From the NCBI GenBank assembly GCA_934655755.1, contig CAKUHA010000001.1:310001-374000 (forward strand): a DNA stretch of 64,000 bases, given 5' to 3'. This stretch comes from an uncultured Collinsella sp. (GTDB taxonomy: Bacteria; Actinomycetota; Coriobacteriia; Coriobacteriales; Coriobacteriaceae). Position 1 is the first letter of the stretch; each line of letters starts with the position of its first letter. The notes beneath the pieces were generated by a model. It saw nothing but the letters and a program-made list of their open reading frames with translations, was not told where the DNA came from and did no database searches. The translations under genes were made by a program, and so were the position numbers. Shown here piece by piece: positions 53,712 through 63,277 of the stretch.

Positions 53712-55842
53712 TGATGAGGAAAAAGACCAGGTACGCGCTGCGTCTGACCTGGTTGCCATCGTGCAGGAAACGGTTGAGCTCAAGCCCCGAGGCCATGAGT
53801 TTTGGGGTTGCTGCCCCTTCCATGGCGAAAAGACCCCGTCCTTTCACATTATCCCTGCCACGCAGGTGTGGCACTGCTTTGGCTGCGGCGAGGGCGGCGA
53901 CGTCTTCACCTATATCATGAAGCGCGAGAACCTGAGCTTTCCCGAGTCGATTCGCTATTTGGCCGATCGTGCCGGCATTGAACTGCATGATACCGGCGCC
54001 CGCCGCGAGCGCGGCACCAAACGCGCCCGTATCTATGACCTGTGTGCCGAGACCGCCCAGTTCTACCACACCATGCTCATGCGTGGTAAGGACAGCCGCC
54101 CGCGCGAGTACTTTGCCAGCCGCGGTATGGGTGGCGACGTCTGCCGTCGCTATTGTCTGGGCTTCGCTCCAGGCCGCAATATGCTCGTCGCTCATCTGTC
54201 GCAGGCGGGCTTTACCCCGCAGGAGATGATTGACGCCAACGTGGCCGTGAGTCGCGGGCGCGGACAGCTTGCCGATCGCTTTTACGACCGCGTGATGTTT
54301 CCCATCTTTGACGAGCAGGGCCACAACATCGCCTTTGGCGGTCGCATTATGGGAGACGGCCAGCCCAAGTACCTCAACACCGCCGAGACGAGCGTGTTCC
54401 ATAAAAAGCGAAATCTCTACGGCTTTAACTGGGCCAAGGAGTTTATCGTCGCGCAGGATTCCGCCATCGTGGTGGAGGGCTATACCGATTGCATCGCCTG
54501 TTGGGAGGCGGGGATCAAAAACGTCGTCGCCACGTTGGGCACGGCGTTGACGGAGCATCATGTGAAGACGCTCACCCGCTTTGCCAAGCGTATTGTCTAT
54601 ATGTTCGACGGCGATGCTGCCGGTCAAAAGGCCGCCCGTCGCGCGATTCAGTTTATCGAGCAGGATTCGATGGACTTGCGCTGCGTGGTGCTGCCCGACG
54701 GCAACGATCCCATGGAGTTCATCACGGCGCATGGTGGCGAGGCACTGCAGGCGCGCATCGATGCGGCCGAGCCTCTCATGGACTTTGTATACCGTTCGCT
54801 GCAGGAGTCGAGCGACATCACCACGCCGGGCGGTCGCGCGAAGGCGCTCGAGGACGCGCTGACGCTCATCTATCCGCTGCGCGACAGCTATATGATTGAC
54901 ACGTACTTTATCCAGATTGCCGACCTGCTTGGCTTGGATCTGGAGACGGTGCGCGCGAGCTCGGGCCGCGTGTTTCGCGATGTCGCCAAGCGTGAAGATG
55001 CGGAGCGCCGCCGTGAGCAGAATTACGAGCGCCAGCGCGCGCAGGCCGAGCGCGCGGGCGATGCCGGCGGCCGTATGTCCACTGGTACCGGTGGGCGTTC
55101 GGCGGCATCGCGCGACGCCGGTCGCGGCGCCTGGGCGGCCGGTGCGACGCCGCCGGTGTCCGTACCGGCGGAGGAAGAGCCGTACGACTACGTGCCACTC
55201 GATGCCTATGTTGCGGCTCCGGTCGAGGTCGTCGACGACCTGCCGCCGATTGACGTGCCGGCGGGAATGGATGGGTCCGTGCCCGTTGCCGATAGTTCGG
55301 GCGCGGCGGCGGTTCCGTCGATGTCGATCGTGTTGACCGATCTGGAGCGTAAGTCTCTAGCGGGGGAGCGCGAGCTTCTGACCATGCTTACCAGCTATCC
55401 CGACCTTTTCCGTACATACGCCGATCGCATCTGTTCGATCGAGTGGGTCGACCCGCGCCACGAGTCCATTGCCTGGGCCGTGCTGGCTACGCCGCCGGGT
55501 ACCGATCCCGCGGCGTGCATGGATGCGGCACGAGCGGTGTGCCCCGAGGCGGCAACGCTTGTCAGCGCCGGGCGCATCTCGGCAACGAGCAAGCACCCGA
55601 CCGAGACGAACATTGTCTTTATGCTCGACACGCTCGAGCTCTACACCATCAAGCGTCGTATGCGTGCCGCGCAGGCAAAACTGCGCTGGGACCATTCGCT
55701 CGACGACGAGGCACGGCGTGTACTGACCATGCAGGCGGTGCAGGATACGCAGCGCCAACGCGAGCTCGAGAAGTCGATCGGCGGCGTGGCAGACCCGTTC
55801 CGTTTGCTCGGTTTGGAGACTGTGGGCGCCGATCAGGCCTAG
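53704..55842 (+). CDS. dnaG: DNA primase DnaG
   Basis: Synthesises RNA primers for replication. The 712-residue protein has the N-terminal CHC2 zinc finger (GCCPFHGEKTPSFHI...WHCFGCGEGGDVFTY), the TOPRIM catalytic core (VVEGYTDCIACWEAG and MFDGDAAGQKAARRA), and a DnaB-interaction region at the C-terminus. A low-complexity linker (~440-540, Arg/Ala then acidic/Pro-rich) separates core and tail and is longer than usual. The start is GTG at 53704 overlapping ribF, with GGGGGTG upstream. A dnaG-rpoD order follows, as in the classic macromolecular synthesis operon without rpsU. Confidence 0.95.
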   Translation: MISDEEKDQVRAASDLVAIVQETVELKPRGHEFWGCCPFHGEKTPSFHIIPATQVWHCFGCGEGGDVFTYIMKRENLSFPESIRYLADRAGIELHDTGARRERGTKRARIYDLCAETAQFYHTMLMRGKDSRPREYFASRGMGGDVCRRYCLGFAPGRNMLVAHLSQAGFTPQEMIDANVAVSRGRGQLADRFYDRVMFPIFDEQGHNIAFGGRIMGDGQPKYLNTAETSVFHKKRNLYGFNWAKEFIVAQDSAIVVEGYTDCIACWEAGIKNVVATLGTALTEHHVKTLTRFAKRIVYMFDGDAAGQKAARRAIQFIEQDSMDLRCVVLPDGNDPMEFITAHGGEALQARIDAAEPLMDFVYRSLQESSDITTPGGRAKALEDALTLIYPLRDSYMIDTYFIQIADLLGLDLETVRASSGRVFRDVAKREDAERRREQNYERQRAQAERAGDAGGRMSTGTGGRSAASRDAGRGAWAAGATPPVSVPAEEEPYDYVPLDAYVAAPVEVVDDLPPIDVPAGMDGSVPVADSSGAAAVPSMSIVLTDLERKSLAGERELLTMLTSYPDLFRTYADRICSIEWVDPRHESIAWAVLATPPGTDPAACMDAARAVCPEAATLVSAGRISATSKHPTETNIVFMLDTLELYTIKRRMRAAQAKLRWDHSLDDEARRVLTMQAVQDTQRQRELEKSIGGVADPFRLLGLETVGADQA

Positions 55843-55952
55843 ATGTTGTGGTCAACCAGCGTATTCTCGCCTATATCCAGTCTTTATTTTGGGTATAGAC
55901 GGGTATGTGTGTGCTAAAGTAATGAGTCCTGTGGACTATGAAGGGAGAATCT

Positions 55953-57302
55953 GTGCCAAAAAAGACTGAGAGCACGGGTACTGGGCTGGAATCCTACGTT
56001 GCAAAGCTCATGGGCAACGGCTCAAACAGGACTTCGGTAACCGAGGACGAGATTCAGGTCGCCCTGAAGGATATCGATGTTTCCGACGAGCAGCTCACCG
56101 CGGTGTATTCCGCGCTGCGCAACAGCGGCATCCAGATTATCTCCGCGAGCGGCAACGACGACGCCCCCATGGACGTCGACGATGACGATAACAATACCGA
56201 TACCGACGATTTCGATGACGACGACGAGCACGATTCCGGCTCGCTCGACGATCACGAGCTCAAGATGGCCCGTCAGGCCGATGCCGAGATGGGCTCTTCT
56301 AAGAGCAAGAAGAAGCGTACCGTGCGCACGTCCCGCTCGCGTTCGCGCGTGCGCGGCATCGATGCCTCCACGGTGATGCTGACCGGCGACCCGGTCCGTA
56401 TGTACCTCAAGGAGATCGGTAAGGTTGACCTGCTGACCGCATCCGAAGAGGTCGACCTGGCCATGAAGATCGAGGCCGGTCTCGAGGCCACCGAGAAGCT
56501 CGAGGCTGCCGATGCCGGCGAGATTGAGCTCACCCGCGCCGAGATGCGTCGCCTCACGCGTATCGAGAACGTCGGTCTTGAGGCCAAGCAGGCGCTTATT
56601 AGTGCCAACCTGCGTCTGGTCGTCTCCATCGCCAAGCGCTATGTCGGTCGCGGTATGCTGTTCCTGGACCTGATCCAGGAGGGAAACCTCGGCCTGATCC
56701 GCGCCGTCGAGAAGTTCGACTACCAGAAGGGCTTCAAGTTCTCCACGTACGCTACGTGGTGGATCCGTCAGGCCATCACGCGCGCCATCGCCGACCAGGC
56801 CCGTACCATCCGTATTCCCGTGCACATGGTCGAGACCATCAACAAGCTCGTCCGCGTGCAGCGTCAGCTCCTCCAGGACCTGGGTCGCGACCCGACCCCC
56901 GAGGAGATCGGTGCCGAGATGGACATGAGCGCCGACCGCGTCCGCGAGATCCAGAAGATTTCGCAGGAGCCCGTGTCGCTCGAGACCCCCATCGGCGAGG
57001 AAGAGGATTCCCAGCTGGGTGACTTCATCGAGGACTCCCAGGCTATCGTCCCGCCCGATGCGGCCAGCTTCTCCATGCTGCAGGAGCAGCTCACCCAGGT
57101 GCTCGATTCGCTTGCCGATCGTGAGCGCAAGGTTATCGAGCTGCGCTTTGGCCTTGTCGATGGACATCCCCGTACGCTCGAGGAAGTCGGTCGCGAGTTT
57201 GGCGTCACGCGCGAGCGTATCCGCCAGATCGAGTCCAAGACCCTGGCCAAGCTCCGCCACCCGAGCCGCAGCAGCAAGCTGAAGGACTACATCGAGTCAT
57301 AA
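55953..57302 (+). CDS. rpoD: Primary sigma factor RpoD (sigma-70/SigA)
   Basis: Directs RNA polymerase to housekeeping promoters. The 449-residue protein has an N-terminal region 1.1-like part and an aspartate-rich stretch (~70-100), then a basic RSRSRVRG segment. The core follows: region 1.2 [22 protein letters not shown], region 2 [17 protein letters not shown] then [20 protein letters not shown], region 3, and region 4.2 [22 protein letters not shown] chose GTG 55953, with AAGGGAG 7 nt upstream, over the in-frame ATG five codons earlier. It lies 110 nt after dnaG, so it may have its own promoter. Confidence 0.96.
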   Translation: MPKKTESTGTGLESYVAKLMGNGSNRTSVTEDEIQVALKDIDVSDEQLTAVYSALRNSGIQIISASGNDDAPMDVDDDDNNTDTDDFDDDDEHDSGSLDDHELKMARQADAEMGSSKSKKKRTVRTSRSRSRVRGIDASTVMLTGDPVRMYLKEIGKVDLLTASEEVDLAMKIEAGLEATEKLEAADAGEIELTRAEMRRLTRIENVGLEAKQALISANLRLVVSIAKRYVGRGMLFLDLIQEGNLGLIRAVEKFDYQKGFKFSTYATWWIRQAITRAIADQARTIRIPVHMVETINKLVRVQRQLLQDLGRDPTPEEIGAEMDMSADRVREIQKISQEPVSLETPIGEEEDSQLGDFIEDSQAIVPPDAASFSMLQEQLTQVLDSLADRERKVIELRFGLVDGHPRTLEEVGREFGVTRERIRQIESKTLAKLRHPSRSSKLKDYIES

Positions 57303-57315
57303 CCTCGCAAGCAAG

Positions 57316-57350
57316 AAGCGCCCTCAAGCACATCCGCTTAGGGGCGCTTT
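57316..57350 (+). terminator. Terminator after rpoD
   Basis: AAGCGCCC (57316-57323) pairs with GGGCGCTT (57342-57349) across an 18-nt loop, followed by a short TTC. It lies 13 nt after the rpoD stop codon. Confidence 0.55.
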
Positions 57351-57356
57351 CATGTG

Positions 57357-57380
57357 GTCATTGGGGACGTCCCCAATGAC
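57357..57380. repeat. 24-bp perfect palindrome upstream of the tRNA-Asn genes
   Basis: GTCATTGGGGAC is followed directly by its exact reverse complement GTCCCCAATGAC with no loop. It sits between the rpoD terminator and the tRNA promoter. No T-tract follows. Confidence 0.7.
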
Positions 57381-57408
57381 TAGGTCGGAAAAATTCTTAA
57401 AAAAGTTC

Positions 57409-57436
57409 TTGCCCTGAGCTGATTCGTCCGTATAAT
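57409..57436 (+). promoter_or_regulatory. Promoter of the tRNA-Asn genes
   Basis: TTGCCC (57409-57414) and a consensus TATAAT (57431-57436) are 16 nt apart, ending 30 nt before the first tRNA. An A/T-rich stretch (AAAAATTCTTAAAAAAG) just upstream could act as an UP element. Confidence 0.7.
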
Positions 57437-57466
57437 AAACTTCGTTGCTTGAGAGCACGCACCTAT

Positions 57467-57541
57467 TCCTCGGTAGCTCAATGGTAGAGCACGCGGCTGT
57501 TAACCGCGCTGTTGTAGGTTCGAGTCCTACCCGGGGAGCCA
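57467..57541 (+). tRNA. tRNA-Asn (anticodon GTT), copy 1
   Basis: A 75-nt cloverleaf with CCA encoded. The acceptor TCCTCGG/CCGGGGA has one T-G wobble, D-arm GCTC...GAGC, anticodon stem CGCGGCT-GTT-AACCGCG with GTT, and T-arm GTAGG-TTCGAGT-CCTAC. The sequence is identical to copy 2. It is followed by its own small terminator. Confidence 0.95.
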
Positions 57542-57550
57542 GAATTTCTC

Positions 57551-57572
57551 AGCCCATTCCGCTGGGCTTTTA
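57551..57572 (+). terminator. Terminator between the two tRNA-Asn copies
   Basis: AGCCCA (57551-57556) pairs with TGGGCT (57563-57568) followed by TTTAAA. The stem is short, so read-through to the second copy is likely. Confidence 0.5.
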
Positions 57573-57575
57573 AAT

Positions 57576-57650
57576 TCCTCGGTAGCTCAATGGTAGAGCA
57601 CGCGGCTGTTAACCGCGCTGTTGTAGGTTCGAGTCCTACCCGGGGAGCCA
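57576..57650 (+). tRNA. tRNA-Asn (anticodon GTT), copy 2
   Basis: Identical over all 75 nt to the first copy, including encoded CCA and the preceding T. The 34-nt spacer between the copies is not duplicated, so the pair reflects a duplication kept identical by gene conversion or recent origin. Confidence 0.95.
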
Positions 57651-57657
57651 GGTTGTA

Positions 57658-57690
57658 AAACCCGTCGCTTATGCGGCGGGTTTTTTTCAT
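57658..57690 (+). terminator. Terminator after the tRNA-Asn pair
   Basis: AAACCCGTCGC (57658-57668) pairs with GCGGCGGGTTT (57673-57683) with one wobble around a TTAT loop, followed by TTTTC. Strong intrinsic terminator. Confidence 0.8.
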
Positions 57691-57845
57691 GCCGCGATCG
57701 CTCGGTGCCAACGTTGCCATATCAACATTTCGTGTCGAGGATGTAATCCCTTGGCCCACAACCGCAACATGGCGCGGTCGTTGTAGAATATTGGAATGAT
57801 TGCTCCCACGACATGGTGCCGCGAGCACCAGAAAAGGAGATTCTT

Positions 57846-58202
57846 GTGTCTGAGACCATTAACGGCAGCCTGAGCGTCTCGAACGACGTAATTGCCGATA
57901 TTGCCGGTTATGCCGCGATGACGTGCTACGGCGTCGTCGGTATGGCCGAGCAGCTCCAGGGCGCCGAGAGCGTGCGCCTGCTTGCCGGCCAGCGCCTCCG
58001 CAAGGGCGTACTTGTCTCCGCCGACGAGAACGGCCTCGCGGTCGATCTGCACGTCGTGCTCGAGAACGGCGTCAACATGAAGTCCGTCTGCCACAATCTT
58101 TCGAGCTCCGTTGCCTTCACCCTGCAGGAGATCGCCCAGATCGATCCTGCCAGCCTTAAGATCGGCATCCACATCGACGCGCTCAAGAGCCGTCTGAACT
58201 AG
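57846..58202 (+). CDS. Asp23/Gls24 family protein
   Basis: A 118-residue protein: GSLSVSNDVIADIAGYAAMTCYGVVGMA, then GVLVSADENGLAVDLHVVLENGVNMKSVCHNLSSSVAFTLQEI. These are the hallmarks of Asp23/Gls24 (YloU type), a small envelope-stress-linked family that localises at the membrane. It nearly always precedes the DAK2/FakA-like gene, as here. AAAAGGAG supports the GTG at 57846; an in-frame upstream ATG has none. A GGTGC/GCACC hairpin lies in the leader. Likely an operon with the next gene (27-nt gap). Confidence 0.9.
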   Translation: MSETINGSLSVSNDVIADIAGYAAMTCYGVVGMAEQLQGAESVRLLAGQRLRKGVLVSADENGLAVDLHVVLENGVNMKSVCHNLSSSVAFTLQEIAQIDPASLKIGIHIDALKSRLN

Positions 58203-58229
58203 CATCCGAAAACGGAGATTCAAATACTC

Positions 58230-59891
58230 ATGATTGCAAAGACCATTCGCACCTGTTTTCCGATCGCTGCGGCTGCCGTTTCCGACAAGGCCGAGGAGAT
58301 CAACAAGCTCAACGTCTTCCCCGTACCCGATGGCGATACCGGCACCAACATGTCGCTCACGCTCGCCTCGGTGACCAAGGAGCTTTCGGCGCTTCCCGCC
58401 GATGCTGATATGGAGGCCATCGCTGGCGCCATCACCCACGGCTCCCTCATGGGCGCTCGCGGTAACTCCGGCGTCATCACCTCGCAGATCCTGCGCGGCG
58501 TGGCCGAGGGCCTTGTCTCCGCCGACGAGCCCGTTACGTCCGCTAACATTGCCTTCGCCTTCCGTCGCGCTGTTAAGGTCGCTTTCCAGGCCGTCCGCAA
58601 ACCCATCGAGGGCACGATCCTCACCGTCCTGCGCGACGTCTCGACGAAGGCCGACGAGTGCGAGAAGAAGAAGTTCTCGGCCGAGGAAGCACTTGATGCC
58701 ATCGTCGTCGAGGCCTATCAGTCCGTCGCCCGTACGCCCGACCTGCTGCCTGTCCTCAAGGAGAACGGCGTAGTCGACTCTGGCGCCTTTGGCTTTGCCA
58801 TCTTCCTCGAGAACTTTGTTGCTGCCGCTCTTGGCCGCAGCACCGTGGTCGAGGATTTCTCCGCTACGTTTGACTCCGCCGGCTCCGCCCGCGATGCGGC
58901 TCTCGGCCGCGTGGAGATCGAGGCCAACGACGACTGGGAGGGCTCGGAGTTCCGCTACTGCAACGAGTTCCTCTTTAAGGCCGACGCCCCGTTTGACGAG
59001 GACGAGTGCCTGAAGTTTCTGGGTTCCATGGGCGACTGCGAGCTGCTCGTGGGTGCCTATCCCGACTACAAGATCCACGTGCACTCCAACACCCCCAACC
59101 TGGTGCTCGAGCACATGCTGCAGCTTGGCCAGATCTACGAGGTCTTTATCCATAACATGGAGATGGAGGCCCACGACCGCACCGCTAAGATCCACGAGGA
59201 TCAGGAGAAGGCCGCCGAGCCCGCGAAGGCGCTTGGCTTTGTCGCCGTTGCCGCCGGCTCCGGCGAGGCCGACATTCTCAAGTCCCTCGGTGTCGATGTG
59301 ATCGTTTCGGGCGGCCAGACCATGAACCCCTCGACCGCCGACCTGCTGGGCGCCGTGGACCAGGTCAACGCGACCTCGGTCATCATCCTGCCCAACAACG
59401 GCAACATCCGCATGGCTGCCGAGGCCGCTGCCTCCGCCTGCACCGATAAGAAGGTCGCCGTCGTTCCCACCAAGACCGTCCCGCAGGCGTTCTCCGCGCT
59501 GTTCGCAGTTCTGCCCGATTCCGAGCTCGAGGATGCTGTGGCCGCTATGGTCGATGCCATCAGCGAGGTCCGCGATGGCGAGGTTACCCGTGCCGTGCGC
59601 GACTCCAGCGCCTCCGACGGCTCGCCGATTCACTCCGGCGACGTCATGGGCATCATCGCCGGCTCCATCGACGTGGTCGGCTCCGACGTGAAGCAGGTTA
59701 CGCTCGACTGCATCAACCGTATGCAGGAGGAAGAGGAGGGCGACGCGCTGACGATTCTGGCCGGCGAGGAGCTGTCCGACGAGGCCTTCCAGGAGATCGT
59801 CGATGCCATAGAGGAGGCTCAGCCCGATCTGGAGATTGACGCCCATCGTGGCGAGCAGCCGCTCTACCCTGTGATCTTCTCGATCGAGTAG
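58230..59891 (+). CDS. DAK2-domain protein, FakA/YloV-like fatty acid kinase subunit
   Basis: A 553-residue protein. The N-terminal DhaL (DAK2) domain (~1-200) binds ATP through LNVFPVPDGDTGTNMSLTL with its two DxD-type aspartates, and GSLMGARGNSGVITSQILRG. The middle and C-terminal FakA domains follow (VDSGAFGFAIFLEN, then ILPNNGNIRMAAEAA, later IAGSIDVVG). In FakA-FakB systems this subunit phosphorylates fatty acids presented by FakB, feeding exogenous fatty acids into phospholipids. No fakB is in the window. It follows the Asp23 gene and precedes recG, the common order. Confidence 0.9.
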   Translation: MIAKTIRTCFPIAAAAVSDKAEEINKLNVFPVPDGDTGTNMSLTLASVTKELSALPADADMEAIAGAITHGSLMGARGNSGVITSQILRGVAEGLVSADEPVTSANIAFAFRRAVKVAFQAVRKPIEGTILTVLRDVSTKADECEKKKFSAEEALDAIVVEAYQSVARTPDLLPVLKENGVVDSGAFGFAIFLENFVAAALGRSTVVEDFSATFDSAGSARDAALGRVEIEANDDWEGSEFRYCNEFLFKADAPFDEDECLKFLGSMGDCELLVGAYPDYKIHVHSNTPNLVLEHMLQLGQIYEVFIHNMEMEAHDRTAKIHEDQEKAAEPAKALGFVAVAAGSGEADILKSLGVDVIVSGGQTMNPSTADLLGAVDQVNATSVIILPNNGNIRMAAEAAASACTDKKVAVVPTKTVPQAFSALFAVLPDSELEDAVAAMVDAISEVRDGEVTRAVRDSSASDGSPIHSGDVMGIIAGSIDVVGSDVKQVTLDCINRMQEEEEGDALTILAGEELSDEAFQEIVDAIEEAQPDLEIDAHRGEQPLYPVIFSIE

Positions 59892-59900
59892 GCTCTGCCC

Positions 59901-62078
59901 ATGTCCGAGCTGTGCTCCGTGCCGCGCGTCTCGGAGCGCTTTGCCCAGAGCAATGCGCTCGACGAGGATATCGCGCGACTCAAATATGTTTCGGGTAAAC
60001 GTGAGGAGGCCCTTCGCCGTCTGGGAATTCGGACGGTGGGGGACCTCCTTCTCCATATCCCTCATCGGTACCTGGACTTCACCCGCTCCTGGTCTATCGA
60101 GATGGCGCCCATCGGTACCGTGTGCACAATCATCGCCACGGTCGATCGCATCGTGCAAAAGCAGCCTCGCCCGCGCATGCAGGTGACCGAGGTCTCGCTT
60201 GTGGACGAGACGGGTGTGCTGCAGGTCGCCTTTTTCCGTCAGCCTTGGATTGCCCAGCAGCTCAAGCAGGGAGACCGTCTGGCCGTGATGGGCAAGGTCG
60301 AGTTTGCCTACGGCTTTAAGCAGATGGCCTCGCCTCACTTCGAGAAGCTCGAGGAGGGGCGCACTGCCGGCACCATCCTGCCGGTCCACTACGTGAGTGA
60401 CGGCGTGAGCCAGGCGTGGATGCGCCGTATCGTAAGCGGCGCGCTCGAGGTTGTCGGCAACCCCTTCGATCCTATTCCCGCGCTGCTGCGCGTTAAGCGT
60501 CGCTTGATGAGCTGTGCCCGTGCGCTTCGATCGATTCACTTTCCCTCGAGCATGGCCGAGCGCGATATCGCGCGCCGGCGTCTTGCCTACGAGGAGTGCC
60601 TCTACCTGCAGTTGGCGCTGCGTCTGCGCAACGACGGCGGCCTGGTCGAGGTGGTTCCCTACGTTCATACTGCGGGCGAGCATCTGGCCACACTCAGACA
60701 GGCACTCCCGTTCTCACTGAGTGACGAGCAGGAGGTCGCATTCCAAGACATCCTGCATGACATGTGCAATGGCGGCCGTGTGATGAACCGTCTGCTTCTG
60801 GGCGACGTCGGCACCGGCAAGACGGCCGTTGCCGCTTGCGCGCTTGCTGTTGCGGCGGATTCGGGCACCCAAGCCTGTGTCATGGCGCCTACAGGCGTTT
60901 TGGCACGTCAATATGCCGACAAGACTGGCCCCTTGCTCTCCCAGGCCGGTATGACCTGGGCACTGCTGACGGGCGCCACCCCGGCGGCCGAGCGCGAACA
61001 GATCCACGCTCAGCTCCAGTCCGGTGAGCTCGACGTGCTCTTTGGTACGCACGCGGTCCTTTCGGACGACGTGACTTTCACTCATCTGTCGCTCGTCGTC
61101 ATCGACGAGCAGCACCGCTTTGGCGTGGGTCAGCGTAACGCCCTGCGCGCCAAGGGCCCCGGTGCCGACCTGCTCGTCATGACGGCGACGCCCATCCCGC
61201 GCACGTTGGCGCTCTCTGTCTACGGCGACCTGGACACGAGCATCATCCGCCACCGTCCCGTTCCGGGCGCTGGCGTGACGACGCGTGTCCTCACCGAGTC
61301 GAGCCGCGACCTGGCCTATGGCGCCATTCGCGAGGCGCACGAGAAGGGGCAGCAGGCCTATGTGATCTGTCCGCTCGTGGAGCCGAGCGATTCGGCCGAT
61401 GAGCTCGAGGACGTACCCGGCATCGCCCGCGACGACGAGGGCCGCGTGACCGTGCCCGTGCCGTTGCATGACACGGCGACCGAGCTCGACCGCCTGCGCC
61501 TGGCGCTGCCGGGACTTACCATCGAGCGCCTCCATGGCCGCATGCCGGCGGGGGAGAAGGACCGGGTCATCGATGCCTTCAAGCGAGGCGAGATCGACGT
61601 GCTCGTCTCGACTACGGTGGTCGAGGTGGGCGTTGACGTGCCCAACGCCACCGTCATGGTCATAGAGAACGGCGAGCGCTTTGGCTTGGCGGCGCTGCAT
61701 CAGCTGCGTGGCCGTGTAGGCCGCGGTAGCGTCTCGGGCACATGCCTGGTCATGACCCACTCAAAGGGCAATGGCGGCGCATCGGCGGCGCAAGACCGCC
61801 TCCAGTCGCTCGAAAAGACCGCAGACGGCTTTACGCTCGCGCAGATGGACCTGCGCCTGCGTCATGAGGGTGAGATTCTGGGCTACCGTCAGCATGGCGG
61901 CGTGACCTTGCGCTTTGTCGATCTCGATGCCGATGAGGAATTGATCGAGTGGGCCCATTTGGACGCGGTCGAGCTCTTGCGGTATGCTTGCAACCTTGAC
62001 TCCGTGGCGACGCGCCCCCTGCGCGATGCGGTCGCCATGCGATATCGACACATTTTTAAGGAGGTCAGCGGAGGATGA
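59901..62078 (+). CDS. recG: ATP-dependent DNA helicase RecG
   Basis: Remodels stalled replication forks and branched DNA. The 725-residue protein has an N-terminal wedge OB-fold (~60-190) and the SF2 helicase motifs: motif I LLGDVGTGKTAVAACALA, the DExH box as DEQHRFGVGQR, motif III TATPIPRTLALSVYGD, IERLHGRMPAGEKD, motif V VSTTVVEVGVDVPNA and motif VI HQLRGRVGRGS. Length is normal. It starts 10 nt after the FakA-like gene and ends with ATGA overlap onto rsmD. Confidence 0.96.
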   Translation: MSELCSVPRVSERFAQSNALDEDIARLKYVSGKREEALRRLGIRTVGDLLLHIPHRYLDFTRSWSIEMAPIGTVCTIIATVDRIVQKQPRPRMQVTEVSLVDETGVLQVAFFRQPWIAQQLKQGDRLAVMGKVEFAYGFKQMASPHFEKLEEGRTAGTILPVHYVSDGVSQAWMRRIVSGALEVVGNPFDPIPALLRVKRRLMSCARALRSIHFPSSMAERDIARRRLAYEECLYLQLALRLRNDGGLVEVVPYVHTAGEHLATLRQALPFSLSDEQEVAFQDILHDMCNGGRVMNRLLLGDVGTGKTAVAACALAVAADSGTQACVMAPTGVLARQYADKTGPLLSQAGMTWALLTGATPAAEREQIHAQLQSGELDVLFGTHAVLSDDVTFTHLSLVVIDEQHRFGVGQRNALRAKGPGADLLVMTATPIPRTLALSVYGDLDTSIIRHRPVPGAGVTTRVLTESSRDLAYGAIREAHEKGQQAYVICPLVEPSDSADELEDVPGIARDDEGRVTVPVPLHDTATELDRLRLALPGLTIERLHGRMPAGEKDRVIDAFKRGEIDVLVSTTVVEVGVDVPNATVMVIENGERFGLAALHQLRGRVGRGSVSGTCLVMTHSKGNGGASAAQDRLQSLEKTADGFTLAQMDLRLRHEGEILGYRQHGGVTLRFVDLDADEELIEWAHLDAVELLRYACNLDSVATRPLRDAVAMRYRHIFKEVSGG

Positions 62079-62719
62079 GAATCATCGGCGGCGAATGGCG
62101 CGGTCGTAAGATCGAGGAGCCCCGTGGTCGCGATGTCACCCGCCCCACGACCGATCGTGTGCGCGAGGCATGCGCATCTATGGTCATGTCGGCATTTGAC
62201 TTCGATCTGGACGAGGTCCGCGTGCTGGACGCCTTTGGCGGCTCCGGTGCCCTGGGTATCGAGATGCTCTCACGTGGTGCCCGCTCGCTCACGACGTTCG
62301 AGATCGATCGGAATGCCGCGCGGCTCATTACCAAGAATATCGAGTCGCTCTGCCGTGACCGTGCGCGTTGGCGCGTGGTGACGGGCGATATGCTGGCAAG
62401 TGTCTCGCGCGGTCGTGTTCCGGGTGGTCCCTTCGACTTGGTCCTGCTCGATCCGCCGTATGCCTTTGGTGCCGAGCCGGTTCAGGAACTGCTGCAGAAC
62501 CTTGCCCAGCAGGGCCTGCTGGCCCCTGGCGCGTACGCCCTGTTTGAGCATGCCGCCGCCGACGCGGGCGCGCATCCGGCCGGCTTTGAGACCGTGCGCG
62601 AGAAGCGCTACGGCATCACCTCGGTCGACCTGCTGCGTTGGGCCGGCGATAGCAAGGACGACAGCGCCGATGCTAACGATAACGACGAGGCAGTATCCCC
62701 GGAGGACGCCCATGAGTGA
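62075..62719 (+). CDS. rsmD: 16S rRNA (guanine-966-N2) methyltransferase RsmD
   Basis: SAM-dependent methyltransferase for G966 of 16S rRNA. The 214-residue protein begins MRIIGGEWRGRKIEEPRGRD followed by TRPTTDRVREA, the RsmD start. The SAM motif is VLDAFGGSGALGIEMLSRGA and the catalytic (D/N)PPY is LVLLDPPYAFG. A short acidic tail (~195-214) is extra. The ATG overlaps the recG stop, and the 3' end overlaps coaD by 8 nt. Confidence 0.94.
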   Translation: MRIIGGEWRGRKIEEPRGRDVTRPTTDRVREACASMVMSAFDFDLDEVRVLDAFGGSGALGIEMLSRGARSLTTFEIDRNAARLITKNIESLCRDRARWRVVTGDMLASVSRGRVPGGPFDLVLLDPPYAFGAEPVQELLQNLAQQGLLAPGAYALFEHAAADAGAHPAGFETVREKRYGITSVDLLRWAGDSKDDSADANDNDEAVSPEDAHE

Positions 62720-63209
62720 CACCATCAACCGCGTAATCGTCCCGGGTACCTTCGATCCCATCACGTTTGGCCATATCGACGTCATCCGCCGCGCCCGCCG
62801 TATCTTTCCCAGCGTGATCGTCGCTGTTGCCGAGTCGCAGGGTAAAAACGGTGTGGGTACCACGTTTATGCTCGATGAGCGCGTGGCGCTGGCCCGCGAG
62901 GCGCTCGGTGATATCGACGGCGTCGAGGTCCTGCCCTTTACCGGCCTCTTGGTCGACTTCGCTCGCGAGCAGGGGGCGGGGGCCGTGGTCAAGGGTCTGC
63001 GCGCCATGACCGACTTTGAGTACGAGCTGCAGCAAGCCGACCTCAACTATCGCTTGGATAACGAGCTGGAGTCCATCTTTGTCATGAGTGCGCCGCAGTA
63101 CGGCTATATCTCGAGCTCGGTCGTTCGCCAGATCGCCTCGCTCGGCAGCGATGTATCGACGTTTGTCCCGCCCAACGTGGTCGAAGCGCTCAGACATCGC
63201 TTTTCGTGA
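62712..63209 (+). CDS. coaD: Phosphopantetheine adenylyltransferase CoaD
   Basis: Fourth step of coenzyme A synthesis, making dephospho-CoA from phosphopantetheine and ATP. The 165-residue protein has VIVPGTFDPITFGHIDVIRRA (the T/HxGH nucleotidyltransferase motif), VKGLRAMTDFEYELQQADLN and ISSSVVRQIASLGSDVSTFVP, the ISSTxVR block. GGAGGACGCC precedes the ATG at 62712; the long in-frame extension upstream lies within rsmD. rsmD-coaD is a conserved pair. Confidence 0.96.
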   Translation: MSDTINRVIVPGTFDPITFGHIDVIRRARRIFPSVIVAVAESQGKNGVGTTFMLDERVALAREALGDIDGVEVLPFTGLLVDFAREQGAGAVVKGLRAMTDFEYELQQADLNYRLDNELESIFVMSAPQYGYISSSVVRQIASLGSDVSTFVPPNVVEALRHRFS

Positions 63210-63277
63210 CGTTTTTTATTGCCTGGTGGCATGTGGTAAACTAGCACGATGATATGTTACCTATGAAAGGAGACCGG

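Noticed and set aside
55887-55920. Promoter directly before rpoD (TTGGGT ... TAAAGT)
   Set aside because: The spacing is 20 nt, too long for a confident sigma-70 call; an rpoD promoter may exist here but the sequence does not settle it.
57467-57650. tRNA-Asn genes as an attachment site of the accessory island
   Set aside because: They lie 31 kb from the island, within housekeeping genes, and no partial tRNA repeat or integrase was seen next to the island.
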